Shown here piece by piece: positions 55,436 through 64,000 of a stretch of 64,000 nucleotides of DNA. The translations under genes and the position numbers were made by a program. Within the stretch, counting starts at the first letter, position 1. The number at the start of each line of letters is the position of its first letter. The notes below the pieces were generated by a model. It was not told the origin of the DNA. It worked only from the letters and a program-made list of their open reading frames with translations, and did not search any database. Source of the stretch: Rhodohalobacter halophilus (GTDB lineage: Bacteria > Bacteroidota > Rhodothermia > Balneolales > Balneolaceae); NCBI RefSeq assembly GCF_001715195.1, contig NZ_MDWE01000011.1, positions 62,001-126,000 on the forward strand, read 5' to 3'.

Positions 55436-55630
55436 TTAGTAGTTTTCTCTCTGACGTCTTCTCTCTTCGCGAATACTCTTCTTGAGAGCTTCTCGTCGCT
55501 CTTCAGATGGCTTTGTGTACTGCTGACGCTCTTTGTACTCATTCAGCACTCGTGAACGTGTTACCATTTTCTTGAAGCGATTAATCGCGCGGTCAATACT
55601 TTCGTTATCTTTAACTTTTACTCCGATCAT
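55436..55630 (-). CDS. rpsU: 30S ribosomal protein S21
   Basis: This 64-residue basic protein of the 30S platform helps base pairing of the mRNA leader with 16S rRNA. MIGVKVKDNESIDRAINRFKKM is the family N-terminus, followed by an Arg/Lys-rich tail (REERRRQRENY). Its size is usual. It is a monocistronic unit that converges with radA. In a genome where many genes lack Shine-Dalgarno motifs, its presence is of note but expected. Confidence 0.95.
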   Translation of the reverse strand: MIGVKVKDNESIDRAINRFKKMVTRSRVLNEYKERQQYTKPSEERREALKKSIREERRRQRENY

Positions 55631-55777
55631 ACCTAATGTTGAGTTTTTGAATTTTATACAGACTCCAAATATAAAAAGCTTTTAACAAAAAAACAGTTCC
55701 ATTCTTAAAAAAACATTCCTCTTGAAGATCTTATCTTATGGGACAGTATTTATAAGGAATCCGGTAAAAATATTGAC

Positions 55778-56455
55778 ATGATTCACACATTTATTCAAAC
55801 GTTAAAAGAGCTCCTAACCCATCCTCGCAATGTTATAGACCCGTTTCTGGAATTGGAGGAGAGAAAATATATGCACCCGTTTCTCTTTTTGATGGTGGCT
55901 GCTGTTGTTGTTACTATGGTTAACACACTCCTTGTTGATTTCGCATTTGAGCCGGTACTTACAGAAATGGAAACAGAAAATGAGCAGATGCAGGAGATTG
56001 CCGAGTGGATTCAGATAAGCACGGTTCGATCAACAACACAATTTTTACCCCTCTCTTCAGCGCTTATTCTGGTGCCCATGCTCGCAGTCGGAGGGCTATT
56101 TTTCTTTCGCGATTACCTGGCCGGATTTTTCAAACTGTTGGTGTTGAACAGCTATGCTGTAGGAGCTTCCATGCTGTTTCAGCTGGCTCTAATTCCAATC
56201 TGGATCTTTTCCGGAGTGCCGCTCAACGAGCCGCTTGCAAATGCAACGCTCCCCGCAGTATCGCTTGCAATACCTATTCTTTGGATTTATAAGTCGTATA
56301 TTCTGAATTCATCCTTTCTGATCTGGACCCGAATCATTTCCACTTTTGTAATCGGGTTTGTCCTTTACTCGATGCTCACGGGGTTTGCAGCCGCTGTGAT
56401 AGGATATATGATTTTTGCAATAAACCGAATTGTTGAGATGTCCGGGTCCCTATAG
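55778..56455 (+). CDS. Integral membrane protein, DUF3667/Yip1-like
   Basis: This 225-residue protein has five or six hydrophobic segments after an amphipathic N-terminus (TLKELLTHPRNVIDPFLELEERKYMHP). The layout resembles the membrane part of DUF3667 or Yip1 proteins, without the usual N-terminal zinc motif; the match is loose. Its end overlaps the convergent kynureninase-like gene by six bases. I cannot assign a function. Confidence 0.55.
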   Translation: MIHTFIQTLKELLTHPRNVIDPFLELEERKYMHPFLFLMVAAVVVTMVNTLLVDFAFEPVLTEMETENEQMQEIAEWIQISTVRSTTQFLPLSSALILVPMLAVGGLFFFRDYLAGFFKLLVLNSYAVGASMLFQLALIPIWIFSGVPLNEPLANATLPAVSLAIPILWIYKSYILNSSFLIWTRIISTFVIGFVLYSMLTGFAAAVIGYMIFAINRIVEMSGSL

Positions 56456-57631
56456 CATTTGAACGGCTTTTCCAAGTTCATCCACGGCAGACCGGCACTG
56501 TTCTGATGTTGTGTATGGTGCAGGACCAAATCGAATAATATCTCCGCGAGCATCTGTAAACACACCGGCATCGAGTAAGATTTGCCTCAATGTACGTGCA
56601 TGCGGAGCTTGAAGAGCTAAGAAGCCTCCCGTCTGGTCAACAGCCCTTGAGTTGGCGTGTTTGATAAGATGCTCATCAAATTGTTTCTCATCAAACAACT
56701 CCCGCAAATATTGAACCTGAGCGGAGTATTGATTGCTCAGAGTTTCTGAATTGAGTCCCATCCGGTCAAAAAAATGAGATACTGCAGCCGCCCTGTATTG
56801 TGAGATGGGATCGTACGTTCCGGTAGCAAACTTTTGATCCCCCTCATCAAATGATACAGCCCGGTCATCCCGCGGTTCATCGAGCGTTTCAAATGAGGCG
56901 AACCATCCGGTTACACCGGGTTTTAAGTTGCAGTCGGACGGAAAGCGAAGAAAACAGTTGGCTTCTCCCCACTGCAGGTATTTATACCCTCCAATAAGGA
57001 TATAGCAGTGCTCTAAGCCGTCTTGACGAATGGAGAGGGGCACTACATTGGTTCCGTGGTAGTCGTCGATCAGAATCGAAATTTCACGTTCTTTGGCAAT
57101 GTTTGCGATCTCTCCCAGTTTTGTGTTCACTTCGGATGTTTCAAAGTAAACCCGGGAGAGCATGATTGCCGATGTGTCTGAATCCGCTTCCCTGTTGATT
57201 TTTTCCAACAGCTTTTCATCATTTTCATGAGGCAGAAAAACCACATCCATACCAAGCTCTTTATATCTGCTGAGCTGACGATACATCGAGTGAAACTCAC
57301 CGGTGGTGGTGATAATCTTCGGTTTATTGGTCAGGTTGAGTGACGAAAGCCAGGAGACCATCAGCACATGGGTGTTTTGTTCTCTGCAGTACCTCCCGTC
57401 CGGATCATCATAATATCTTCTCAGATAATTTCTCAGAACTTCGGTTTTTTCAAAAGCAGGCTCCCATTTGGTGTCAACTTTGTCGGCAACCATCTGCATA
57501 TATTCGCGCACTCCGTCAAAAGCAACATCAGGCCAGGCTTGATGGGAATGACCGGTGAATAGCAGGCGGTTTGCCACATTGAAATGGGAGTAGTGGGGCT
57601 GAAGTGCTTTTGCCAGTTTATCGAAATCCAT
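56450..57631 (-). CDS. Kynureninase-like PLP enzyme (aminotransferase class V fold)
   Basis: This 393-residue fold-type I PLP enzyme has the Schiff-base Lys in GGYKYLQWGEANCFL. The Asp and His of the cofactor site lie in ILIDDYHGTN, and GTYDPISQYRAA is near the C-terminus, close to kynureninase. Kynureninase cleaves kynurenine to anthranilate and alanine. No other tryptophan-breakdown gene is near, so the true substrate is open. It stands 30 bp from mnmD on the same strand and probably shares its mRNA. Confidence 0.78.
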   Translation of the reverse strand: MDFDKLAKALQPHYSHFNVANRLLFTGHSHQAWPDVAFDGVREYMQMVADKVDTKWEPAFEKTEVLRNYLRRYYDDPDGRYCREQNTHVLMVSWLSSLNLTNKPKIITTTGEFHSMYRQLSRYKELGMDVVFLPHENDEKLLEKINREADSDTSAIMLSRVYFETSEVNTKLGEIANIAKEREISILIDDYHGTNVVPLSIRQDGLEHCYILIGGYKYLQWGEANCFLRFPSDCNLKPGVTGWFASFETLDEPRDDRAVSFDEGDQKFATGTYDPISQYRAAAVSHFFDRMGLNSETLSNQYSAQVQYLRELFDEKQFDEHLIKHANSRAVDQTGGFLALQAPHARTLRQILLDAGVFTDARGDIIRFGPAPYTTSEQCRSAVDELGKAVQML

Positions 57632-57661
57632 ATCTGGGTATGATTAAATTAAAGTCGTGAC

Positions 57662-58438
57662 TCAGTCGAAATCTCCTTTTCGGTAACGCTCTGTCAGACG
57701 CTGTTCATTCACCCGTTTTAGGCTGCCGAGAGCTTTTTCGTCCACGGCTGCAAGGGTCATTTCCCTCTTACCGAGTGCGCCCGGTGCTTTGGCGACTTTC
57801 CAGCCGCCAACGGCCATAGCTGCACGCGCCTTGGATGCGGCGCAATAGGTGGCCAATTTTGCGCTTTTTGCCGAAAATGAGTGAAGTCTGGTAAAAACGT
57901 CCGGAGTCCAGAGCTCTTCATTTACCTCTGGGGAGAACGGATCATGAAAAATATAGTGGGTCGGCTGGTCAGGGTCCGGCATCTCTTCAAACCGGCCGAT
58001 AAAGAGTTGTAATGTAAGATAGTCGTTAAGGTGAAATGTGTTCAATCCGGGTTTTACCTTCTCAAAAATTTGTGGCAGAAGTTCCCGGTAACCGGTTTGA
58101 TTGAGCTCATCTCCAAAATCAAAACCCTGTGCAGTCAACACATCCACGGGAAAAGCCTCAACAGAGTAGAATGTGACGCGGGGCGGATGGACAGACTTCT
58201 CAAGGTAATCCTTCAGCAGAATAAGGTTCAGGCCGGTACCAAATCCCATTTCAAAAATGTTCAACTGCTCTTTTTGGGGCAGATCATCAAGCAGTCCGGA
58301 AGTTTCAAAGAAGACAATTCTGCTTTCTGAAACAGCTCCGTTCGGATTGTGGTAGTGCTGATCAAACCGGGCCGAGTAGAGTGTAGTGGACCCATCTTTT
58401 GTTTTCGAAACGATGGGTTGATCAGGTACTGATTCCAT
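57662..58438 (-). CDS. mnmD: tRNA 5-methylaminomethyl-2-thiouridine methyltransferase MnmD
   Basis: This 258-residue standalone MnmD does the last methyl transfer from SAM to the wobble U34 of tRNA. The SAM loop FEMGFGTGLNLIL is near residue 65, with YHNPNGAVSES and the catalytic region HDPFSPEVNEELWTPDVF. In E. coli this is the N-terminal half of MnmC; no FAD-oxidase half (MnmC2) is attached here, as in many Bacteroidota. It lies between smc (2 bp upstream) and the kynureninase-like gene. Confidence 0.92.
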   Translation of the reverse strand: MESVPDQPIVSKTKDGSTTLYSARFDQHYHNPNGAVSESRIVFFETSGLLDDLPQKEQLNIFEMGFGTGLNLILLKDYLEKSVHPPRVTFYSVEAFPVDVLTAQGFDFGDELNQTGYRELLPQIFEKVKPGLNTFHLNDYLTLQLFIGRFEEMPDPDQPTHYIFHDPFSPEVNEELWTPDVFTRLHSFSAKSAKLATYCAASKARAAMAVGGWKVAKAPGALGKREMTLAAVDEKALGSLKRVNEQRLTERYRKGDFD

Positions 58439-58440
58439 CT

Positions 58441-61400
58441 TTACGCGCTTGCAACTTCATCCAGTTTCACTCCAACCAATCGGCTCACACCTGTCTCAGG
58501 CATAGTGATGCCGTACATCATTTCCGCTTTCGACATCGTTTTTTTGTTGTGCGTAATAATGATGAATTGAGTGTCTTCACTGAACTTTCGGATCATCGAT
58601 GCAAAACGCTCGATGTTGGCATCATCAAGCGGTGCGTCAACTTCGTCCAAAACACAAAACGGAGAAGGCTTTACCAGGTAGATGGCAAAGAGCAGTGCAA
58701 TCGCCGTCAAGGTTTTTTCACCGCCCGAAAGCTGGTTGATGCTCGACGGACGCTTACCTTTTGGATTTGCTTTGATGTCTATTTTAGCTTCCAGAGGATC
58801 TTCTGCATCCTGTTCAATCAGCAAATCACAATAATCATCTTCATGAAAAAGCGTGTTGAATACATTTTTGAAGTTCTCCCGGATCTTTTCAAACGTCTCG
58901 TTAAAGCGCTGGGTTGCTGTTTGATTAATCTCATCGATCGTCTCCCGCATCTCCTCCTCAGCCTGTCGGAGATCCTCAATCTGCTCCTCATAAAAGTCGA
59001 GGCGTTCTTTTTCCTCTTTAAACTCCTCAATAGCCAACGGGTTTACATCCCCGATTCTGTTCAGTTTTTGACGCAGCCATGCAATCCGCTCTTTGGCATC
59101 CTCCGGTTTCATATCCTCAGGGAGTGAATGTTCCACCTGATCCATCAATATTCCATAGGTTTCCCAGATGTGATCGGAAAGCGACTGGGCTTTCATCTCC
59201 AGTTTCTCATGTGCCATGGAGAGATGATGTACCAGCTCCAGATTTACATCTTTCCGTCGTCTCAGCTCCTTCAGCTCTTTCTCTATTTCGTTGATGATGC
59301 CCCGCTGCTTGCTGCTCGCCTCTTCAGCCGCTGCAAGTTTTTCATCCGCTTCCTGTTTACTCTCTTTTTTGATGGAGAGCTGTTTTTCAGTCTGCTCAAT
59401 AGCATACCTATACTTTTCGATCTTCTCCTTACTCTCCGTCATCAGCTCTTTGCGGGAAGTGAGACGGCTTTTCATACTCTTAATGCCGTTCTCGGCACGT
59501 TCAATATCCCGCTCCAGGTTATGAGCTTTGTTCTTTACATCCTGGTGTTTCAGCTGCGCATCATTATATCGATTCTGAGCAATCGCCCGTTCATCCTCAA
59601 GTTTTTGCAGTACATCCTTTTTTTGCTTCTGTTGCTTACTCAGCTCTGTAATTTTCTGCTGAAGCTCTTTTTGCTGAGGGTGAAGTGCATCCAGCTCTTC
59701 CTGTGCAGAGTCTAGGTTAGATTGCAGGTTGGATTTCCGATTCTTCAGATCGTTGATATTCTTCTCATATACCTGTGCATTGGAATTCCACCGGCTCGCC
59801 TGCTGCTCAAATTGGCGGATCGATTTCTGCACCTCTTTAATTTGTCGGCGAATGGATTCGGCATCCAGAGTTTCCAGCTCTCCATTTAGCTTGGAAAGCT
59901 CGTTCTCTTTTTTGTTTAGAGACTCCTCAACTTTTTGACGATTACCTTCCAGTTTTTCGAGTTTGTCTTTTAAACCGAGGCGTACACCGGCTTGCTTATT
60001 TTTACTTCCGCTCTTCAAAAACCGGTTAGCTGTGATTAGATCACCATCTTTGGTGACAGCAGCAGAAACACCATTTTTCAAGGCGCCTTTACCCACTTCA
60101 ATCGAATCGGCCAGGAGCGTGGTGCCCAGCAGCAGTTGCGCAGCTTGATCAAATTCAGAGTCGCAGTTCACCTTATGATAGATTGATTCCCCAAGCACTT
60201 CATAGTTGCTGTTCAGCTCGTTTAAGGGGATAAATGTGGCGCGTCCTTTGCTCTCTTCCTTCAAAATTTTAGAGGCCCGAATGGCGTCATCCATCGAGTC
60301 CACAATCAAAAAGTTGATCATTTCACCGAGTGCCATTTCCAGGGCCGGCGCAAGTTCTTCAGTCGTATGCAGAACATCACCGACCGGGGTTAATTTCGAA
60401 AAATTATCCGAATGGTTCTCGGTCAGATAGGTGATGGAGGAGGGGAGAGCTTCATTCGATTCCGCCAGACTCTCCATCAGGGAGATCTCCGACGAAACTG
60501 CATCTTTTCTACTTTTCAGAGAGCGTATTGCCTCCCGTAGCTCTTCTCGCTGGCTCTCAAGCTCGCGCCGTTTCTCCACAGCCTTCTCAAGCTTCACCTC
60601 TTTCTGTTCAAGTTCGCTGTTAGCTTCTTTCAATTTATCCTGAACAAGTTTCAGCTCGCCCTTTGCATTGATGACCTCCTCTTCCAGGTCTTCAATATCA
60701 CGATCAATCCGCAACCGGTCATCTTCACTGTTCTCCAGTTTCGATTCAAGTTTAATGCGGTCCGACTGAAGTTTGGTGAGTTTTTTATTGACGTCACTGA
60801 TCTCAATTTCCAGCTCATACAATTCATGACGTACTTTCGTAAACTTCTGCTGAACTTCGTTAAATCGTTCTTTTGAACTTGTCAGACTCTGTTCGGACTT
60901 TTCCCGTTCGTCGTCAAAATTTTCAAGCTTTTCGATACTCTCCTTTTTGAGCTGCTCGAGCTCCGTTAAATCCTTGGAGGCCTGTTCAATATCATTCTGG
61001 TGCTGCTCTATTACCCCCTCTTCGTTTACAATCTTCTCTTTGGTGATGCGCAGATTGGTCTCCATATCCCTGATGGATGCGTGGAGCTGACTTACCCTTC
61101 GTTGAGCTTCCGCCTGATTGCGCTCTTTTTCCAGCAACAGGTTTCGTGATTTCTCTTCATTTCCTTCAAGCTCTTCTACTTTTTGGGCAATTTCCTTTTT
61201 CTCCTTATCCGCGTTGTCAATCCGTTCCTGAAGCGGTTCGAGCTCATCTTTGACGGCATTGAACTGATGGAGAGTGTATCCCTGATCCAGGGAGGTCAGT
61301 TCTTTTTGATACGCTTTGGCTTTGGCAGCTTTGTCTGCCTGAATTTCAAGAGAACGTGCTTTTTTCCGAACTTCAACTAAAATATCCTCAAGCCGCTGAA

Positions 61401-61962
61401 GGTCTTTCATCGTCTCATCCAGCTTTCGGAACGTTTTTTTCCGCTGATCTTTATAGCGGGTTACACCGGCGGCCTCTTCAAACAGTCGCCGGCGATCATT
61501 ATTCCGGTCGTTCAGAATTTCCTCAACCATTTTGAGTTCAATCACGGAATAAGCGTCTGAACTCATCCCCGTGTCCATAAACAGTTCCATGATATCCTTA
61601 AGCCGGCAGGGTGTATTGTTAATCAGATATTCGCTGTCACCGGAACGATAGAGTCTTCGGGTGATGGTTAGCTCGCTGTACTCTACGGGCAGGATACCTT
61701 TGTTGTTCACAAAAGTTAGGGAGACTTCAGCCAGGCCGAGGGCTTTCTTTTTAGCTGTACCGTTAAAAATAACGTTGCTCATGGCACTTGAGCGGAGAAG
61801 GGTAGGGCGCTGTTCCCCCAACACCCATCTGAGGGCATCCACCACATTGGATTTCCCGCAGCCGTTCGGCCCTACAATTGCAGTGATACCACTGTCAAAT
61901 TTTACATGAGTTTTGTGTGCAAAACTCTTAAACCCGTGAAGTTCTAAATCGGATATATACAT
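58441..61962 (-). CDS. smc: Chromosome segregation protein SMC
   Basis: This 1173-residue ATPase organises the chromosome. The N-terminal Walker A is AIVGPNGCGKSNVVDALRWVLGEQ in parts (about residues 28-50). Two long coiled coils flank a hinge at about 505-660 (GDVLHTTEELAPALEMALGE). The C-terminal head has the signature QLSGGEKTLTAIALLFAI and Walker B PFCVLDEVDAPLDDANIERF. Length is normal. The start ATG at 61962 has no clear Shine-Dalgarno. A stem structure lies upstream, and mnmD follows directly. The scpA/scpB partners are elsewhere. Confidence 0.97.
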   Translation of the reverse strand: MYISDLELHGFKSFAHKTHVKFDSGITAIVGPNGCGKSNVVDALRWVLGEQRPTLLRSSAMSNVIFNGTAKKKALGLAEVSLTFVNNKGILPVEYSELTITRRLYRSGDSEYLINNTPCRLKDIMELFMDTGMSSDAYSVIELKMVEEILNDRNNDRRRLFEEAAGVTRYKDQRKKTFRKLDETMKDLQRLEDILVEVRKKARSLEIQADKAAKAKAYQKELTSLDQGYTLHQFNAVKDELEPLQERIDNADKEKKEIAQKVEELEGNEEKSRNLLLEKERNQAEAQRRVSQLHASIRDMETNLRITKEKIVNEEGVIEQHQNDIEQASKDLTELEQLKKESIEKLENFDDEREKSEQSLTSSKERFNEVQQKFTKVRHELYELEIEISDVNKKLTKLQSDRIKLESKLENSEDDRLRIDRDIEDLEEEVINAKGELKLVQDKLKEANSELEQKEVKLEKAVEKRRELESQREELREAIRSLKSRKDAVSSEISLMESLAESNEALPSSITYLTENHSDNFSKLTPVGDVLHTTEELAPALEMALGEMINFLIVDSMDDAIRASKILKEESKGRATFIPLNELNSNYEVLGESIYHKVNCDSEFDQAAQLLLGTTLLADSIEVGKGALKNGVSAAVTKDGDLITANRFLKSGSKNKQAGVRLGLKDKLEKLEGNRQKVEESLNKKENELSKLNGELETLDAESIRRQIKEVQKSIRQFEQQASRWNSNAQVYEKNINDLKNRKSNLQSNLDSAQEELDALHPQQKELQQKITELSKQQKQKKDVLQKLEDERAIAQNRYNDAQLKHQDVKNKAHNLERDIERAENGIKSMKSRLTSRKELMTESKEKIEKYRYAIEQTEKQLSIKKESKQEADEKLAAAEEASSKQRGIINEIEKELKELRRRKDVNLELVHHLSMAHEKLEMKAQSLSDHIWETYGILMDQVEHSLPEDMKPEDAKERIAWLRQKLNRIGDVNPLAIEEFKEEKERLDFYEEQIEDLRQAEEEMRETIDEINQTATQRFNETFEKIRENFKNVFNTLFHEDDYCDLLIEQDAEDPLEAKIDIKANPKGKRPSSINQLSGGEKTLTAIALLFAIYLVKPSPFCVLDEVDAPLDDANIERFASMIRKFSEDTQFIIITHNKKTMSKAEMMYGITMPETGVSRLVGVKLDEVASA

Positions 61963-62001
61963 GTTCTAATTTGTATAAATAGGGAACGGCTGAAAATAAA
62001 A

Positions 62002-62078
62002 AAACATGGTATTTATACCATCGCTAAATCAGTTTGCTCAGTACAAGAAAACAGATTTGACGATGAAATACCATGTTT
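62002..62078 (-). promoter_or_regulatory. Alternative hairpins between frr and smc (attenuator-like)
   Basis: On the minus strand, AAACATGGTATTT (62078-62066) can pair with AAATACCATGTTT (62014-62002), a perfect 13-bp match. The second segment also forms its own short hairpin ATGGTATAAATACCAT (62022-62007), trailed by seven Ts. The two pairings exclude each other. This is the shape of an attenuator or a weak terminator. Confidence 0.5.
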
Positions 62079-62105
62079 AAAAATAGAGGGGATCAAACTG
62101 CACAA

Positions 62106-62675
62106 TTATACAGTCATAATCTCTTCTTCTTTGGTTTCCAGCATCTTGTCAACCATTTCAATGTATTTGTCTGTCAGCTTCTGAATTTCATCTTCCCCTT
62201 CAAAACGGCTGTCTTCAGGGAGAGACTCTTCCTGTACCGTTTTTTTGATTTCGTCATTCGCATCCCGCCGCGTATTTCGAATACTTATACGCGCTTTCTC
62301 TCCAACTTCCTTGGCATGTTTTACCAACTCTTTTCTGCGCTCTTCAGAGAGCATAGGAAGGGGAATACGAATAATATTGCCGTCGTTGTTTGGATTCAGG
62401 CCGAGTCCGGAAGACATGATCGCCTTCTCAATATCCTCCATGGATGATTTATCGAACGGTTGTACAACCAGCAGGCGGGCTTCCGGTGCAGAAACAGATG
62501 CAAGCTGATTCAATGGAGTTTGTGAACCATAGTAGTTCACTTTAATTCCGTCAAGAAGGGACGTAGTGGCTTTACCTGCCCGAATATGAGAGAGCTCTTT
62601 TTTACAAAAAGCGGCAGCCTCCTTCATCTTGTCATCGGCATCGTCAATAATCAACTGAATTTCTTCTGGTATCAT
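62106..62675 (-). CDS. frr: Ribosome recycling factor
   Basis: This 189-residue protein splits the post-termination ribosome with EF-G. The family blocks are MKEAAAFCKKELSHIRAGKATTSLLDGIKVNYYG in parts, ARLLVVQPFDKSSMEDIEKAIMSSGLGLNPNNDGNIIRIPLP in parts, and a C-terminal long helix with NTRRDANDEIKK. It lies 99 bp after pyrH in the usual order tsf-pyrH-frr, seen in many bacteria. smc follows after a 143-bp gap with an RNA structure. Confidence 0.97.
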   Translation of the reverse strand: MIPEEIQLIIDDADDKMKEAAAFCKKELSHIRAGKATTSLLDGIKVNYYGSQTPLNQLASVSAPEARLLVVQPFDKSSMEDIEKAIMSSGLGLNPNNDGNIIRIPLPMLSEERRKELVKHAKEVGEKARISIRNTRRDANDEIKKTVQEESLPEDSRFEGEDEIQKLTDKYIEMVDKMLETKEEEIMTV

Positions 62676-62774
62676 GGCAGTCTGTTCAATTTAATCTGAA
62701 AGTTTACTCGCGGGTTCATGAAAATCGAACCCTAACAGCAGGTTTTTAATCAATGTGTGAATTTAAGAAAACTG

Positions 62775-63497
62775 CTACTCATCCCAAACAACGGTTGTAC
62801 CGACAGCGTGTTCCGAACAGACAACTTTTTTGAGATTACCCTTCTCATTCATGTTAAATACAATGATTGGGGTTTCGTTGTCCCGGCAGAGGGTGAAGGC
62901 TGTAAGGTCCATCACGCTTAGCCTGCGGCGTAAAATTTCATCGCCGGTGATTCTGTCAAATTTAACGGCGTCGTTGTTCTGTTCCGGATCTGAATCGTAA
63001 ATTCCATCAACACGTGTACCTTTTAGAATGACATCCGCCTCAATTTCTATGGCACGCAGCGAGGCGGCTGTATCAGTGGTGAAGTAGGGATTCCCGGTTC
63101 CGGCGCCAAAAATCACAACCCGGCCTTTCTCCAGGTGCCGGATGGCTCTTCGTCGAATATAAGGCTCGGCAATCTCCTCCATCCGGATAGCGCTCATTAG
63201 TCTGGTGTGTACCCCTTTACGTTCCAATGCATCCTGAAATGCCATGCTGTTGATCATAGTGGCCAGCATTCCCATGTAATCTCCCTGCACGCGATCCATT
63301 CCTTCTGTCGCGCCTTTCACACCGCGAAAAATATTTCCTCCGCCAATTACCACGGAAACTTCAACTCCCTCTTCCTGAACTGCCTTTACCTCGTCTGCAT
63401 ATTGAGAGAGGATATCCGCGTCAATCCCGTGTCCCTGTTCTCCTAAAAGTGCTTCGCCGCTTAACTTGAGCAGTATTCGCTTATATTGATTTGCCAC
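62775..63497 (-). CDS. pyrH: Uridylate kinase (UMP kinase)
   Basis: This 240-residue bacterial UMP kinase makes UDP. It begins [20 protein letters not shown] and shows [11 protein letters not shown], the UMP site around [36 protein letters not shown], and [14 protein letters not shown]. The length is typical of the hexameric enzyme. It stands between tsf and frr on the minus strand, a conserved order. A terminator lies between it and tsf, so it probably has its own promoter or relies on readthrough. Confidence 0.97.
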   Translation of the reverse strand: MANQYKRILLKLSGEALLGEQGHGIDADILSQYADEVKAVQEEGVEVSVVIGGGNIFRGVKGATEGMDRVQGDYMGMLATMINSMAFQDALERKGVHTRLMSAIRMEEIAEPYIRRRAIRHLEKGRVVIFGAGTGNPYFTTDTAASLRAIEIEADVILKGTRVDGIYDSDPEQNNDAVKFDRITGDEILRRRLSVMDLTAFTLCRDNETPIIVFNMNEKGNLKKVVCSEHAVGTTVVWDE

Positions 63498-63526
63498 TGG
63501 TTATTTATTTAGAAGTTCATAGATAT

Positions 63527-63559
63527 AAAAAAGGCCACCTTTTGAAGGTAGCCTTTTTT
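63527..63559 (-). terminator. Intrinsic terminator after tsf
   Basis: A 15-bp stem with one mismatch (63527-63541 with 63545-63559) has a 3-nt loop. Read on the minus strand it ends in six Us, just after the tsf stop. Confidence 0.9.
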
Positions 63560-63572
63560 GAAGATAAATAAA

Positions 63573-64000
63573 TTATGCTTCGCCAAGCTGCAATCGATAG
63601 AAGTTCTTGACGAGGGGAGCATTGTTTTGCTCCAGATACTCTTTCACGGAAATTCCGTTGTCTTTCACGAATTTCTGTTCGTGGAGAACGCGTTCTTCGT
63701 AGAAACGTCGGAGTTTTCCTTTTGCTGCTTTCTCAGCAATCTCTTCCGGTTTTCCTTCGTTGATGAGTTGCTCTTTTGCAATCTCAAGTTCTTTCTCAAC
63801 AACGGAAGCGTCAACGCCGTCACGTGTAGCAGAAAGCGGATTCATAGCAGCAATCTGCATCGCTATATCTTTTCCAACGTTGTCGTCAGAAAGGTCTCCG
63901 TCAAAATCTACAAGCACGCCAAGCTGATTGCCCGGATGGATGTAGTCGATCAGGGTTCCGTCCGTTTCAACGAGTACAACACGGGCGATTTCGATTTTCT
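63573..64000 (-). CDS. tsf: Elongation factor Ts, C-terminal part (5' end outside window)
   Basis: The frame runs open to the window's end, so the start lies beyond 64000; 141 residues are seen. Family signatures are IDYIHPGNQLGVLVDFD, AMQIAAMNPL, and the closing helices EEIAEKAAKGKLRRFYEERVLHEQ in parts, then VKEYLEQNN. EF-Ts exchanges GDP for GTP on EF-Tu. An internal GTG at 63917 is not the real start. Just after it come a strong terminator and pyrH. rpsB, normally before tsf, should lie outside the window. Confidence 0.96.
   Translation of the reverse strand, partial: KIEIARVVLVETDGTLIDYIHPGNQLGVLVDFDGDLSDDNVGKDIAMQIAAMNPLSATRDGVDASVVEKELEIAKEQLINEGKPEEIAEKAAKGKLRRFYEERVLHEQKFVKDNGISVKEYLEQNNAPLVKNFYRLQLGEA

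Noticed and set aside
58399-59715. Long plus-strand frames opposite smc and mnmD
   Set aside because: They are antisense shadows of clear genes; the composition follows the coding strand and no start signal is seen.
1-64000. Defence system, prophage, CRISPR, secondary-metabolite cluster, rRNA or tRNA genes
   Set aside because: I looked for integrase, transposase, restriction, toxin-antitoxin, NRPS/PKS and repeat-spacer patterns and for tRNA cloverleafs in the gaps, and found none.

Overview
The window reads as chromosomal DNA of a Gram-negative bacterium of the Bacteroidota/Balneolota-Rhodothermota group, most likely a Balneolaceae-like marine or halophilic species. That placement is inference. 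It rests on the AccD and TGT types (both without their zinc cysteines, as I recall for Bacteroidota relatives), a standalone MnmD, many genes without a Shine-Dalgarno, a few TAnnTTTG-type -7 boxes, outer-membrane proteins with N-terminal signal peptides, and moderate GC. No rRNA, tRNA, CRISPR array, transposase or phage gene was seen. The DNA looks like an ordinary core/accessory mix rather than a genomic island.

Layout. 1-3.4 kb: end of a repeat-bearing membrane protein, then pyruvate phosphate dikinase. 3.6-11.3 kb: a YfcC-type carrier, a GlpR-like repressor, and a divergent glycerol operon glpD-glpK-glpF with an outer-membrane porin at its end. 11.3-19.8 kb: tgt, a dolichol-phosphate-mannose-synthase-like glycosyltransferase, a Memo protein coupled to endonuclease III, an MFS carrier, a DUF368 (PopT-like) protein, a tandem universal stress protein and a short-chain dehydrogenase. 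19.9-23.6 kb: paired M16 peptidases. 23.6-28.6 kb: envelope and redox genes (glycosyltransferase, LpxH-like phosphoesterase, saccharopine-dehydrogenase-like protein, small conserved protein, two YceI proteins). 28.6-32.7 kb: a second outer-membrane channel and a NarL-type two-component system whose kinase has a FixL-like PAS domain. 32.8-47.7 kb: xseA, GNAT, pyrC, a DUF3857 protein, tsaB, accD, obg, dprA, DUF3109, rpoN, a membrane protein, an Lrp regulator and serS. 47.7-58.4 kb: an inverted-repeat element, an S9 peptidase, dusB, class I aldolase, a flippase-like protein, radA, rpsU, a kynureninase-like enzyme and mnmD. 58.4-64 kb: smc, frr, pyrH and the end of tsf, all on the minus strand.

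How it works together. The glp operon gives a full path from outer membrane to dihydroxyacetone phosphate. Class I aldolase and PPDK could carry that carbon into gluconeogenesis. The two-component system sits beside two tandem GGAATTYCCC palindromes 20-21 bp apart, upstream of the outer-membrane channel gene. With the YceI pair it forms the best candidate here for an undescribed oxygen- or redox-responsive module. Other points of interest are a PqqD-like domain fused to Memo, unusual Fe-S cysteine spacing in endonuclease III, a transglutaminase-like protein without its catalytic cysteine, a 226-bp element with inverted ends, and two intercistronic RNA structures (before obg and between frr and smc).
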